The notes under the pieces: generated by a model
What the model saw: only the letters and a program-made list of their open reading frames with translations
Told to the model about the DNA's origin: nothing
The model's database searches: none
Translations under genes and position numbers: made by a program
From: Marinobacter subterrani
GTDB lineage: Bacteria > Pseudomonadota > Gammaproteobacteria > Pseudomonadales > Oleiphilaceae
Assembly: GCF_001045555.1 (NCBI RefSeq)
Contig: NZ_LFBU01000002.1
Span: 62,001 to 126,000 of the forward strand
Reading direction: 5' to 3'
DNA: 64,000 nucleotides
Shown here: piece after piece, positions 19,590-28,549 of the stretch
Layout: each line of letters begins with the position of its first letter
How positions within the stretch are numbered: position 1 is the first letter of the stretch

Positions 19590-21389
19590 ATGATTCGGCA
19601 GGTCTCCTGCATTTTTTTGCTGATTTTTATGTCACTGGCCGGCCTTGGCAGCCCTCCTGCCCGCGCCGCGCCGGTGGCGTTCCAGTGGCTGGAGGCGCCG
19701 GCGGATGAGTTATCCCTGGAGGCGGTTCGCGCCTTGCCTCCCGGGCGCTGGAATGCTTTTGCCGCCGGTGAGGTTTTCAATCGTGGCTTCAGCGAGGGCA
19801 GCTTCTGGCTGAAAATCGAGGTGCCGCCGGAGCCGGCCAACCGGGTCCTTGAAATCGGCTACCCGTTGCTCGATGAGGTGTCTGTGCACTGGGTTCGGGA
19901 TGGTGAGCTTATCCAGAGCTATCGCACCGGCGACACCCTGCCGTTCAGCAGCCGGCCGATCTACCATCGCAACTTTGTCTTCCTGGTGCCTTCCAACACC
20001 GAGCCGGTGACCGCGTTCGTGCGTGTCCAGACGCAGGGAGCGGTGCAGATTCCGGTTGAAATCACGCCCTCGGCCCGGTTCCTGGCCAATGAGCAGTTGT
20101 CGTATGGCTGGCAGACGGCCTTTCTGGGTATCGTTATCGCGATGGCCCTGTACAACCTGTTCCTGTTTGTGATCGTCCGGCATCCGACCTATCTGTGGTA
20201 CGTGTTGTTTGTGGTGACCACAGGGCTGGTGCAACTGAACTTCCATGGCCTGCTGTTCCAGTGGTTGTGGCCACAGTTTCCGGGCCTGAACCGTTACTTC
20301 ACGGCGCCGGCGATCAGTCTGGCAATATTTTTTGCCGTCATGTTTACCTTGCAGATCCTGAACGTTCGACTTTACAGCCGGACCAGTTACTGGGCCCTGT
20401 TGTGGATCCTGGCGGGTGCCGTGGTGGCCTTTTTCTATGGGCTGTTCGGCTCCTACCAGACCAGCATTGAGGTGATCAGTGTGCTTGCTGCGGTGGCAAC
20501 ACCGACGGCCTGGGTCGTTGGCCTGGTTACCTGGCGCCGTGGGCAGGTTCTGGGAGGCTTTTACGTTCTGGCCTGGACACCCCTGCTTATTGGTCACCTG
20601 ATTTTGGCACTGAGCAAGCTGGGGGTTATGCCCCGCAGCGTCCTGACGGAGCTTGTACCCCAGTTGGGTGTTGCGCTGGAAGTCATCCTGCTGTCTTTCG
20701 CCATGGCCTACCGGATCAACCTTGAGCGGCGCAAGCGACAGGAGGCCCAGGAGCAGGCGCTGACGATCCAGCGCCAGGCCAACCAGACACTGGAGCTCCG
20801 GGTGCAGGAGCGCACCGGGGAACTGGAGCGGGCGAATGAGCAACTGAAGGCCATCAGCCTCACGGATGGCCTGACCCACGTGGCCAACCGGCGGCGATTT
20901 GATGAAAAGCTGGAGGACGAATGGAAGCGGGCCCAGCGCCACGGACACCCGCTGAGCCTGTTGTTGCTGGACATCGATTACTTCAAACGGGTGAACGACG
21001 AGCTGGGCCACCTGGTGGGCGACGACTGCCTGACCGAAGTGGCCTCGCTCTGCGCCGCCGAAGTCCAGAGATCGGGGGATCTGCTGGCCCGTTACGGCGG
21101 TGAGGAATTCAGTATCCTGTTACCGGGCACACCGGAAGAGGGCGCGGTTCAGGTTGCCGAACGGATTCGCCAAGCCATTGCCCGGACTCCGGTGCAGTCC
21201 GGTGAACGGGTGGCGCCGGTCAGTCTGACCATCAGCGTGGGCGTGGCCACCCTGGTGCCGGACCAGGATATGGAGCCACAGGCGCTGATCCGCCAGGCCG
21301 ACGAGGCCCTTTACCAGGCCAAGGAGTCCGGCCGCAACCGGGTTAGGGTGGCTCGCGGATTCCTGGCGGCAACGGCGCCCGGGGCCTGA
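19590..21389 (+). CDS. Membrane diguanylate cyclase with 7TMR-DISM sensor
   Basis: Predicted to make cyclic di-GMP in response to a periplasmic ligand. It has 599 residues. A signal peptide (to about ARAA) precedes a 7TMR-DISMED2-type extracellular domain (about 30-165), with FWLKIEV and [11 protein letters not shown]. Seven membrane helices (about 175-380), a short coiled coil ([19 protein letters not shown]) and a GGDEF domain (about 430-590) follow. The active site is GGEEF and an inhibitory RxxD site (RSGD) sits five residues before it, so it should be an active, product-inhibited cyclase. It is transcribed alone. Confidence 0.93.
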   Translation: MIRQVSCIFLLIFMSLAGLGSPPARAAPVAFQWLEAPADELSLEAVRALPPGRWNAFAAGEVFNRGFSEGSFWLKIEVPPEPANRVLEIGYPLLDEVSVHWVRDGELIQSYRTGDTLPFSSRPIYHRNFVFLVPSNTEPVTAFVRVQTQGAVQIPVEITPSARFLANEQLSYGWQTAFLGIVIAMALYNLFLFVIVRHPTYLWYVLFVVTTGLVQLNFHGLLFQWLWPQFPGLNRYFTAPAISLAIFFAVMFTLQILNVRLYSRTSYWALLWILAGAVVAFFYGLFGSYQTSIEVISVLAAVATPTAWVVGLVTWRRGQVLGGFYVLAWTPLLIGHLILALSKLGVMPRSVLTELVPQLGVALEVILLSFAMAYRINLERRKRQEAQEQALTIQRQANQTLELRVQERTGELERANEQLKAISLTDGLTHVANRRRFDEKLEDEWKRAQRHGHPLSLLLLDIDYFKRVNDELGHLVGDDCLTEVASLCAAEVQRSGDLLARYGGEEFSILLPGTPEEGAVQVAERIRQAIARTPVQSGERVAPVSLTISVGVATLVPDQDMEPQALIRQADEALYQAKESGRNRVRVARGFLAATAPGA

Positions 21390-21398
21390 TCCGATCCG

Positions 21399-21800
21399 TC
21401 AGTTCTTCAGTTTGTACCGTCCGGGACCGAGGAACATCACCGCCACGGCGGTAAACAGGAAGAAGCCCTGCAGTTCCAGCGCCCAGCCCCCGCTGCTGCT
21501 CAGGGCCAGCAATTCGTTGGTATGCACCAGCACGATGGCGACCAGCATGTTGAACACAATCAACAGGGCACCAATTCGGGTCTGGTAACCGAGAATAACC
21601 ATCAATGGGGCGATCAGTTCGCCCACGAAAACCCCGTAGGCCAGAAAGCCGGGCAGTCCATGGCTGGTCAGCAGGCCCTCAATAAAACCAACGCCGTTGA
21701 GCAGCTTGGCAATGCCATGGAACAGTATCAGGCCGCCCAGGGTCAGGCGGATAATCAGTTTTCCCAGATCAGCGTTTTCTAGCAAGGCAGAGATCTCCAT
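21399..21800 (-). CDS. DoxX family membrane protein
   Basis: A 133-residue protein with four membrane helices. The signature DLGKLIIRLTLGGLILFHGIAKL opens the DoxX domain, followed by GVFVGELIAPLMVILGYQTR. DoxX proteins are linked in some species to quinone or thiol redox systems, but the role is not settled. It lies 61 bases downstream of the globin lipoprotein gene on the same strand and could be a distal member of that cluster, although a GGTAAGC/GCTTACC hairpin (21827-21846) lies between them. Confidence 0.87.
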   Translation of the reverse strand: MEISALLENADLGKLIIRLTLGGLILFHGIAKLLNGVGFIEGLLTSHGLPGFLAYGVFVGELIAPLMVILGYQTRIGALLIVFNMLVAIVLVHTNELLALSSSGGWALELQGFFLFTAVAVMFLGPGRYKLKN

Positions 21801-21861
21801 TTCAGGCTGGAATTGTGTTTGTCCCGGTAAGCTCGTCAGCTTACCGTTTTCGGCGCCACTC

Positions 21862-22314
21862 TCAAAGATTGCGAATGTCCGGGTACAGCGGCAACAGGCG
21901 TTTGATCAGCCGGTTCTGGGCCCCGGTGGGAATGCCGTTTTCCTCCATGGCAAGGATCAGGTTCTCGGCCAGGGCATTGAACTGGGTATTGGTGATGGCC
22001 ATGTCGGCGTGCAGTTCGCGCATTTCCCGGCCGCTGTAGGTGCAGGGCCCGCCACTGAGCTGGCACAGCTGGTCGGTCAGGTTGCGGTGGAACTGGACCA
22101 CGTCGACGCCCTTGAACTGATGATTGATGCGCTCATCCTCCACGATCAGATAAAGCAGATCCTCAACAACCTTGGCAATGCCCGCCCGTTCACCGAGTTG
22201 CTGGTACAGGCTGGGCTCAGGCTGTGGGTTGAGTATCTGGCAGCCGCCCAGCAGCAGGGCTGCGACCATCAAAAAGGACTTGAAGGCGGTGTTACCATTA
22301 ACCGGATGCGTCAT
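21862..22314 (-). CDS. Truncated-hemoglobin-like lipoprotein (group 1)
   Basis: A 150-residue protein with a lipoprotein signal ending LLLGGC (lipidated Cys25), then a group 1 truncated globin domain at about 36-135. It has LYQQLGERAGIAKVVEDLL, the glycine-rich GGPCTYSGREM segment, and His102 in REMRELHADM as proximal haem ligand. A globin exported and anchored to a membrane is unusual, since most truncated globins are cytoplasmic. Its ATG overlaps the stop of the DUF3034 gene (ATGA), so it is the last gene of the cupredoxin/EAL/DUF3034 operon. Binding of O2 or NO is inferred from the fold. Confidence 0.87.
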   Translation of the reverse strand: MTHPVNGNTAFKSFLMVAALLLGGCQILNPQPEPSLYQQLGERAGIAKVVEDLLYLIVEDERINHQFKGVDVVQFHRNLTDQLCQLSGGPCTYSGREMRELHADMAITNTQFNALAENLILAMEENGIPTGAQNRLIKRLLPLYPDIRNL

Positions 22315-23189
22315 CAGAAACTCCCCTGCAGAGACAGGTACACGCCCTGCTGGTCTTCCAACGTGGCCACGTCGCCCAGGTTAACCACGGCCGCCGTAAC
22401 GGCCAGCCGGCGATCCGGAATCCAGGCCACAAACAGATCGTACCAGTCGTCCTCGGTGGCAAACCCCAGGTTATCCGGCTTTTGCCGGTATTCAGCCCCC
22501 ACCAGCCACTGGCGGTTGATGAACAGACCGACACTGCCTTCCATCATCACCTGGTAGCTGTTATTGCGGTCGCCGCCGAAACCCAGCAGCCCGCCCTGGT
22601 TGGCGCGGGTGCCCCGGGCCGTAAGATTGACCAGCAGGTTGCGATCCATCAGGGCAGCAAAGAACAGCTTGCTGGCACTGACATAGACATCGGTGCCGCT
22701 GTCATCCCGGGCGCCGATGGCTCCGGGCACGGTGAAATCCTGCAGGCGCTTGTGTTGCACGCCGGCCGACCACTGGCCCCAGGGGCTGTAAAGAACGTCA
22801 CCGGCAAGCCGGACCTTGGCGCCGAAGATGTTCTGGCGCAGCTCGTCCTGTTCCAGCCCGAAGCCATCCTTGAGGGTGAACACCAGGCTGTCCAGATCCA
22901 GGGTCTGCTGCGCCACGGTGAGTTCAACCCGGTTGTGCCAGTTCAGCCCGGCCCCGGTCACCGACAGGCTGTAGTCATCCACCCGGGCTCGGCTGATTGC
23001 CAGGGTGCCGCCCCACTCCTGATCACTGGCGTAACTGCCCAGCAGTGCCCAGGGAACCAGTCCGCCACCGGCGCTGCCTTCAATGCTGGTAACGCCACCG
23101 GTTGCCCAGATCCGGCTGCCGATATCGGCCTGTGCCGCCGGGCAAGCAAACAGGGCTGCGGCCAGAGCCACCAGGAGCCATTTTGTCAT
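22314..23189 (-). CDS. DUF3034 family outer-membrane-like protein
   Basis: A 291-residue exported protein with a signal peptide (to PAAQA), then glycine- and aromatic-rich beta-strand sequence (GAGLNWHNRVELTVAQQTLDL, GDVLYSPWGQWSAGVQHKRL) ending in a C-terminal Phe (LSLQGSF), as in outer-membrane barrels. This pattern fits DUF3034. It overlaps the upstream EAL gene and the downstream globin gene by four bases each, so all are translated as a coupled set. A barrel or porin role is inferred from composition. Confidence 0.82.
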   Translation of the reverse strand: MTKWLLVALAAALFACPAAQADIGSRIWATGGVTSIEGSAGGGLVPWALLGSYASDQEWGGTLAISRARVDDYSLSVTGAGLNWHNRVELTVAQQTLDLDSLVFTLKDGFGLEQDELRQNIFGAKVRLAGDVLYSPWGQWSAGVQHKRLQDFTVPGAIGARDDSGTDVYVSASKLFFAALMDRNLLVNLTARGTRANQGGLLGFGGDRNNSYQVMMEGSVGLFINRQWLVGAEYRQKPDNLGFATEDDWYDLFVAWIPDRRLAVTAAVVNLGDVATLEDQQGVYLSLQGSF

Positions 23190-25546
23190 GTTGAATACTC
23201 CGGGTTGGGTTGGGTCAGTTCCTGGTTCCGGGCGGCCAGTGCCCGGGCGGTTTCCGGCAGTGCACCGGCTGCCACCGGGCGGCTCAGGTAGAAACCCTGG
23301 CCCAGGTTACAGCCCCACTGTTGCAGGAGCTGCCAGGCCTTGAGGTTTTCAATGCCCTCGGCGACCACTTTCAGCCCAAGCCCGTGTGCCATGTCGATAG
23401 TGGACCGGACAATCAGTTGGTCCTGGGGTTCGGAATCGAGTTTCAGGACGAACGACTTGTCGATCTTCAGTTCCTGTACCGGCAGCATGCGGAGCTGTGA
23501 CAGTGAGGAATAGCCGGTGCCGAAGTCATCTACCGACAGGGTTACGCCGAGATCGCGAAGCCGGTTCAGGGTGGCCATGGCTTCCTCGGGATCGTCCATA
23601 AGGGCGCTTTCGGTCACTTCCAGGGTGATGCGCTCCATACTGTGGTGCCAGTCCCGGAAGGTGTCGGCAATATATCGGGGCAGGGCTGGCCAGGTCAGGT
23701 CCATGGCGGACAGGTTGATGGCCACGCCGGCGTCGACACCGCGCCTGTGCCACTGGCGGGCATCGTCGGCCACGCGCTGGAGGATGTGGGCGGTCAGGTC
23801 ATGGATCTGGCCGGACTGTTCCGCGAGAAAAATGAACTCCTCGGGGGAGATGAAGCCCAGCTCCGGGTGAACCCAGCGCACCAGGGCCTCCACCTGGACC
23901 AGCTCGCCGGTGCGGCTGTCGAGCTTGGGCTGGTAATTCATGTGCAGCCCGTTGTTGAGGATTGCGGTGTGCAGGTCGGTGATGAGTTTCAACTCCCGGA
24001 GGTGGCTCTCGTCCTGCCCCGGCTGATAGCGGGTAAAGGGCGCCGCGTGGTTTTCCGCCTGCTCAAAGGTAAGGTTCAGACGACGGCGCAGCTCGTTGGT
24101 GTTGGCGGCATCGTCCGGCAGGTTCAGGGTTACCATGGTGATCCGGAGGGAAAACGGCGTCTGGTCAATCTGCAGCGGGGACTGGATCAGGTCGTGCAGC
24201 TGCGTAGCCCTGCGGTCAAGTTCTCCGTCCGCCACAAGGGGAATCAGAGCGAGAAACTCGCCGCCGCCGGTGCGGGCGATGAGCCGGGCGTCTGGCAGTT
24301 GCTCCTGCAGTCGCCGGGAGATCCCGCCCAGTACCTTGTCGCCGAATTCCAGGCCGAGGGTATCGTTGATGTCGGAAAGATCGTTCAGGCGAATGCCGAT
24401 GAGGGTGCCCTCACCCCCCTGGCCCTGGCTGAGCAGCTCGGCCGCGGTCTGCATCAGGGCATTGCGGTTGCCCAGGCTGGTGACCTCGTCGTGGGTGGCG
24501 GCGTAGCGGATCTGGGCCTCACGGTCGCGCAACCGCAGCAGCATATCGCGCAGGGCATCGCGCAACTGGGTCAGTTCGCCGCTGGCCCGGATTGCCGGCG
24601 ATGCCGGGGTATCCCCCTCCCCGATAGCCCGGGCGTAGTCTGCCAGTTGCAGCACCGGGCGGCCCAGGTTGCGGGCAATCAGCAGAGCCAGCAGGATGGC
24701 GAAAACCAGTATGGCCGATACCAGCAGGGCAATCTCCACGGCCCGCCGATAGTAATTCGCCAGGGTGGCATCACGGCTGATCAGCAGCACGGCCTGAACC
24801 GGCGCGGGATTGGTGGCACCCAGATTGATGATCCGGGTGAAATACCCCCCGCTTTCAATGAAATTCCGGCTTCCGGACGCCTGGCTGAGCTCCTGCTCGA
24901 GAGCGCCGTCGATGCCGGTGGTGGCGGCGAAATTGCTGAACGTTCCGCTGCCATCGGCGCGGGCCCGGAAGATCACCGATGTGCCGCTGAGCCGGGAAAT
25001 AACCTCGGCCAGGGCCTGATCCATGGCAAAGCCCATCACTACCCAGGCCCTCAATCCGGGCGCTTCCACCGGAATGACAAGCACTTCGTAGCCCTGGCCG
25101 TCCATGACCAGCAACGACCTGCTGAACCCGCTGCGCCGGGCGCTGGCCAACTGGCCGGGGGCCATTTCCGGGAGCCGGCGGTTCAGGGTTGAGGCTACCC
25201 GTTCCCCTTCGCTATCCAGCAGCAGGGCAAAACTGGCACCGACCCGGGCACTGTGGTTCTCCAGGGCACTGGCCATGGTGGCCGGATCGCCGCTGGCCAC
25301 GGCCGAGCGGAAGCCAAAATCCTGAACCAGTACGCTGAGGCGGGACAGTTCAAGTTCGGTTCGTCGCTCGATGACTTCCCGAGTCAGGCGTTCGCCGATG
25401 GTCAGTTTTTCCAGCGCCCGGCTCTTTTCATCTTCAAACAGGTACACCATCAGCAAGGCAATGATCACCAGGCTGACCAACGCCACCAGGGAGATCATGG
25501 CGGCAATCAGCCGGCCGCGGAAGCCGAGTCGGGAGGCAATGGCCAT
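23186..25546 (-). CDS. Membrane GGDEF/EAL protein, probable c-di-GMP phosphodiesterase
   Basis: A 786-residue inner-membrane sensor: helix at about 12-36, periplasmic sensing region about 37-265, second helix about 269-291, HAMP about 292-345, GGDEF-like about 345-505, EAL about 515-765. The GGDEF site is degenerate (GGGEF, 427-431), suggesting no cyclase activity. The EAL domain keeps EAL at 553-555, NLS, EVTES, DDFGTGYSS (673-681) and VAEGIEN, so it should hydrolyse c-di-GMP. Its ATG shares one base with the stop of the cupredoxin gene. Its input may be a redox or metal cue delivered by the co-encoded exported proteins, which is inference. Confidence 0.92.
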   Translation of the reverse strand: MAIASRLGFRGRLIAAMISLVALVSLVIIALLMVYLFEDEKSRALEKLTIGERLTREVIERRTELELSRLSVLVQDFGFRSAVASGDPATMASALENHSARVGASFALLLDSEGERVASTLNRRLPEMAPGQLASARRSGFSRSLLVMDGQGYEVLVIPVEAPGLRAWVVMGFAMDQALAEVISRLSGTSVIFRARADGSGTFSNFAATTGIDGALEQELSQASGSRNFIESGGYFTRIINLGATNPAPVQAVLLISRDATLANYYRRAVEIALLVSAILVFAILLALLIARNLGRPVLQLADYARAIGEGDTPASPAIRASGELTQLRDALRDMLLRLRDREAQIRYAATHDEVTSLGNRNALMQTAAELLSQGQGGEGTLIGIRLNDLSDINDTLGLEFGDKVLGGISRRLQEQLPDARLIARTGGGEFLALIPLVADGELDRRATQLHDLIQSPLQIDQTPFSLRITMVTLNLPDDAANTNELRRRLNLTFEQAENHAAPFTRYQPGQDESHLRELKLITDLHTAILNNGLHMNYQPKLDSRTGELVQVEALVRWVHPELGFISPEEFIFLAEQSGQIHDLTAHILQRVADDARQWHRRGVDAGVAINLSAMDLTWPALPRYIADTFRDWHHSMERITLEVTESALMDDPEEAMATLNRLRDLGVTLSVDDFGTGYSSLSQLRMLPVQELKIDKSFVLKLDSEPQDQLIVRSTIDMAHGLGLKVVAEGIENLKAWQLLQQWGCNLGQGFYLSRPVAAGALPETARALAARNQELTQPNPEYST

Positions 25547-26199
25547 TAAAGCTCCCGGAAACGCTGCTGGAGCAGGTCCAGTGAGCCGTCTGTGGCGGGC
25601 TCGGGTTCAACGTCCAGGGCGATGGTGACCGGCTGGCTGGCGTCCACTTCCCGGATCACCGGCCTGGTGGTATCCGGCAAGCGGGGGTGCCAGATTTTCA
25701 AGACCGCCCTGCGTTCGCCCGGTTGTGGCTTGAGGTCCAGTGTTACCTGGCCGGCATCGTTGGTGCGGCCGACAGCAGGGGTGTCAGTAACCACCACGAA
25801 GCCCTGCATCTGATCATGGATATTGCAGCCCAGCTCGACGATGCCCGGTTTGTCGAAAATGATGGGTGCCTCAGGGCGGCCAGCGTAGAGCTTGATGTTG
25901 AAGGTCTTCGCCGGGGAAAAGGAATAGACGTGGTGCTGGGTGTTGTCGCGGTTGGGAAAATCGACACTGGAGCCGACCGGAACCACCAGAATCCGGGGGT
26001 GGAAGGCCCGGTCCTTCTGGTAAATCTCGGCGGAAACCGGCGCCACTGCCTGCGGGTTGCCGGCCCAGACCACCGCGCCGGCAACCGGCTTGTTGTTGTC
26101 ACTGTTGATCACGGTTACTGGCAACCCGGTCGCCGCTGTCGCCGTGGCCGCAAGGCACAGGAGCAGCCCGGCTATGAAAGTAGTCGCTGATTGTTGCAT
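25546..26199 (-). CDS. Exported cupredoxin-like protein (methylamine-utilization-protein type)
   Basis: A 217-residue protein with a signal peptide (to about TATAA). A plastocyanin-like domain carries a complete blue-copper ligand set: a His in NTQHHVYSF (His89 or His90), and Cys125, His128 and Met131 in GCNIHDQM. A C-terminal beta-sandwich extension follows (about 140-217). Such proteins are annotated as methylamine utilization proteins, but no methylamine genes are present here. Start ATG 26199 has AGAGGA close upstream; a TTG at 26202 is also in frame. It lies 16 bases after the upstream gene and overlaps the EAL gene by one base. Confidence 0.85.
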   Translation of the reverse strand: MQQSATTFIAGLLLCLAATATAATGLPVTVINSDNNKPVAGAVVWAGNPQAVAPVSAEIYQKDRAFHPRILVVPVGSSVDFPNRDNTQHHVYSFSPAKTFNIKLYAGRPEAPIIFDKPGIVELGCNIHDQMQGFVVVTDTPAVGRTNDAGQVTLDLKPQPGERRAVLKIWHPRLPDTTRPVIREVDASQPVTIALDVEPEPATDGSLDLLQQRFREL

Positions 26200-26215
26200 C
26201 AATCCTCTGAGCCTG

Positions 26216-26866
26216 TCAGAACAGGCGGGAACCGAGGGAGAATCGGATGTGGTTCCTGACCAGCAGATTTTCCCAGTAATGCCGCATCCAGTCCCAGGCG
26301 GCGTTGTTAACCTGCTCGACGAAAGGGTCGAGGTTCAGCTCGTAATAATCCGGCGTACCTGCAATCTGCAGCAAGGTTATGGTGACGGAGTCATCCAGCT
26401 CATTGGCAAACGGCTCGCCGATCAGCTGGTGAGCGAGCAGGTTAGCACGGGTTGCCTCAATATCCACCAGCTCACTGGCCCGGGTGCAACGATTGTTTTC
26501 ATACATTTCTTCCATCAACCGGTGGCACAGGTAGGCGCGGATCAGCAGGCCATCGAGGCCGTCGTAACGCACCAGCAGGGCGGAGGGTTGGGTGAAGTAA
26601 CGGATGGCGGCATTCACGAAGGGTTCGAACAGATCGGCCTTGCCAGCCTCCCGGGCACAGGCTTCCACGCATTCAATGAGCCTGGGCGCCATTTCTATGT
26701 ACTCAACCACGAACTGGAACAGGCAGGTGGCGGGCTGGTAGCCCTCGATAGTGACGGCAGACGGCAGTGCGGCAGCTTTCTCATGCAGCTGCCGCAGGAA
26801 GGTGCCGGAACGGGCCTCCTTGCGCCGCGCCTGATCAATGATCTCGAGAACTACCTGTGGTGTCAT
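26216..26866 (-). CDS. Unknown helical protein at the head of the cupredoxin operon
   Basis: I do not recognise a family. The 216-residue protein has no signal peptide or membrane segment and looks mostly alpha-helical (TPQVVLEIIDQARRKEARS, HEKAAALPSAVTIEG, LLIRAYLCHRLMEEMYENN). It has scattered Cys/His but no repeated metal motif. The chosen ATG (26866) begins MTPQVVLEII; the frame stays open to an ATG at 26917. It precedes the cupredoxin gene by 16 bases on the same strand and is likely co-transcribed with it. Confidence 0.7.
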   Translation of the reverse strand: MTPQVVLEIIDQARRKEARSGTFLRQLHEKAAALPSAVTIEGYQPATCLFQFVVEYIEMAPRLIECVEACAREAGKADLFEPFVNAAIRYFTQPSALLVRYDGLDGLLIRAYLCHRLMEEMYENNRCTRASELVDIEATRANLLAHQLIGEPFANELDDSVTITLLQIAGTPDYYELNLDPFVEQVNNAAWDWMRHYWENLLVRNHIRFSLGSRLF

Positions 26867-27017
26867 TTCAGGAGATGCCGATGTCTGAACGAATTGAGGT
26901 CGCAAGGCGCCTCCCATCCCGTGCCTGCCTTTCCTGACAAGTGTAGCCGAGATTTTGCAGGCTGCTTTTCCCGGGCGGTGAAAAAACGTTGCGGTAATGT
27001 TTCCGAAGGTATGGCCG

Positions 27018-28346
27018 TCACTGAGGACTGAACCAGCGGTCGTTGCGAGTGTGGCGCCAGCACAGCCAGCCCATGCTCAGGGCCCGGCCCAGCATCAGGG
27101 CAATCAGTGCGAACCAGAGGCCGTGGTTGCCCCAGCCGGTGGTCAACCACCAGGCCGGGGCAAACACCCCCAGGGCGGAAAACAGCATGGTGTTCTGCAT
27201 GTCACGGGTTCGGGTTGCACCGATGAAAATGCCATCCAGCAGAAAACCCCAGACCGCCGTAAGGGGCAGCAGCCAGAGCCAGGGAAGGTATTGCCAGGCG
27301 GTGGTTCTCACTTCCTCGATGCCGGTCAGCAGCGCGATCAGCCAGTGGCCGCCGGCGACAAACCCGATCGTGAGCAGCAGGGCGCTCCACAGGGACCACC
27401 GCAGGGCGCTCCGGAAAACCAGCCGGAACCGGCGCCGGCTGCCGCGGCCAACCGCTTCGCCGATGAGTGCCTCAGCGGCATTGGCAAAGCCGTCCAGGGC
27501 GTTGGAAATCAACAACAGGAAGGTGATCAGCACCGCATTGGCAGCCAGTATGATGTCGCCCTGCCGGGCGCCCTGGGCGGTGAAAAACGCCAGAACCAGC
27601 AGCAGCGCGATGGTGCGAACCATGATGTAACGATTTACCTGCAGGATCTTCAGGTAATCCGCGAGTGAACCGAACAGGGCGCGAGTCAGCTTCTGGCCTT
27701 CCGGCAGGCGGTTCAACACGATCAGGAGGCCGATGCCGGCCGCTCCGTATTCGGCGATTACGGTGGCGATGGCCACCCCCCGGCTGTTCCAGCCGAGCAG
27801 GGTGACAAACAGGATGTCCAACACGATGTTCAGGCCGTTGGCGACGATCAGCATCAGCATCGGACCTCTGGGAAACTGGATGCCGATCAGCCAGCCCACC
27901 AGGGTGTACTGGCAGAGCACCGCCGGTGCGCTCCAGATCCGGATGGCGGCGTATTCGGCGGCCAGTTCGGTAACGTCCTGGCTGGGGTTCATCAGGGTTA
28001 ACCCGGTCCCGATCAGCGGCTGGTGGAACAGTATGAGTAACAGGCCGATACCGGTGGCCAGCAGTATTGACCGTAGCAACAGGGCGACCTGGCTGAAACT
28101 GTCCCGCTTGCCCCAGGCCTGGGCTGCCAGCCCGGTGGTGCCCATGCGCATAAAGCCGAAGGTCCAGTAAAGGATGCTGAACAGGTTGGCGCCAACGGCG
28201 ACCGCTCCCAGATATTCCGGGCGCTCCAGGTGCCCCAGGACAGCAGTATCCACCAGTCCCAGCAGAGGCACCGTCAGATTGGTCAGCATTAATGGCCAGG
28301 CCAGGGCCCAGAGCCGCCGGTCGGTTACGGGCAGGTTAAATGCCAT
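27018..28346 (-). CDS. MATE family efflux transporter, DinF type
   Basis: A 442-residue inner-membrane antiporter of the MATE superfamily with about 12 helices. The N-terminus (LWALAWPLMLTNLTVPLLGL, VDTAVLGHL) and the QAWGKRD segment match the DinF subfamily. MATE proteins export cationic or oxidised organic compounds using H+ or Na+. It is divergent from the cytochrome oxidase operon. No regulator or lexA gene is adjacent, so a link to the SOS response as in E. coli dinF cannot be inferred. Confidence 0.92.
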   Translation of the reverse strand: MAFNLPVTDRRLWALAWPLMLTNLTVPLLGLVDTAVLGHLERPEYLGAVAVGANLFSILYWTFGFMRMGTTGLAAQAWGKRDSFSQVALLLRSILLATGIGLLLILFHQPLIGTGLTLMNPSQDVTELAAEYAAIRIWSAPAVLCQYTLVGWLIGIQFPRGPMLMLIVANGLNIVLDILFVTLLGWNSRGVAIATVIAEYGAAGIGLLIVLNRLPEGQKLTRALFGSLADYLKILQVNRYIMVRTIALLLVLAFFTAQGARQGDIILAANAVLITFLLLISNALDGFANAAEALIGEAVGRGSRRRFRLVFRSALRWSLWSALLLTIGFVAGGHWLIALLTGIEEVRTTAWQYLPWLWLLPLTAVWGFLLDGIFIGATRTRDMQNTMLFSALGVFAPAWWLTTGWGNHGLWFALIALMLGRALSMGWLCWRHTRNDRWFSPQ

Positions 28347-28549
28347 ATTCCTTTTGCTTCTTAATAATTTTTAGTTAGCGTTTTTAGGTTTAGTTGATTT
28401 TTTAGTCTTTTTTTGATCCGTGTCTATACTCGAAACTGAAGTATCCGTAAGTAGGCTCCCACTCTGGTTTTTCCGGTGTATGCGAGCGCCGGCAAGGCCA
28501 GAGGGATAACGCAAAATCCGACAAGAATAACACTCTGTGGAGACACAGT

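Noticed and set aside
23642..25192. A 516-codon open frame on the plus strand over the EAL gene
   Set aside because: It is antisense to a full GGDEF/EAL protein and has no motif of its own.
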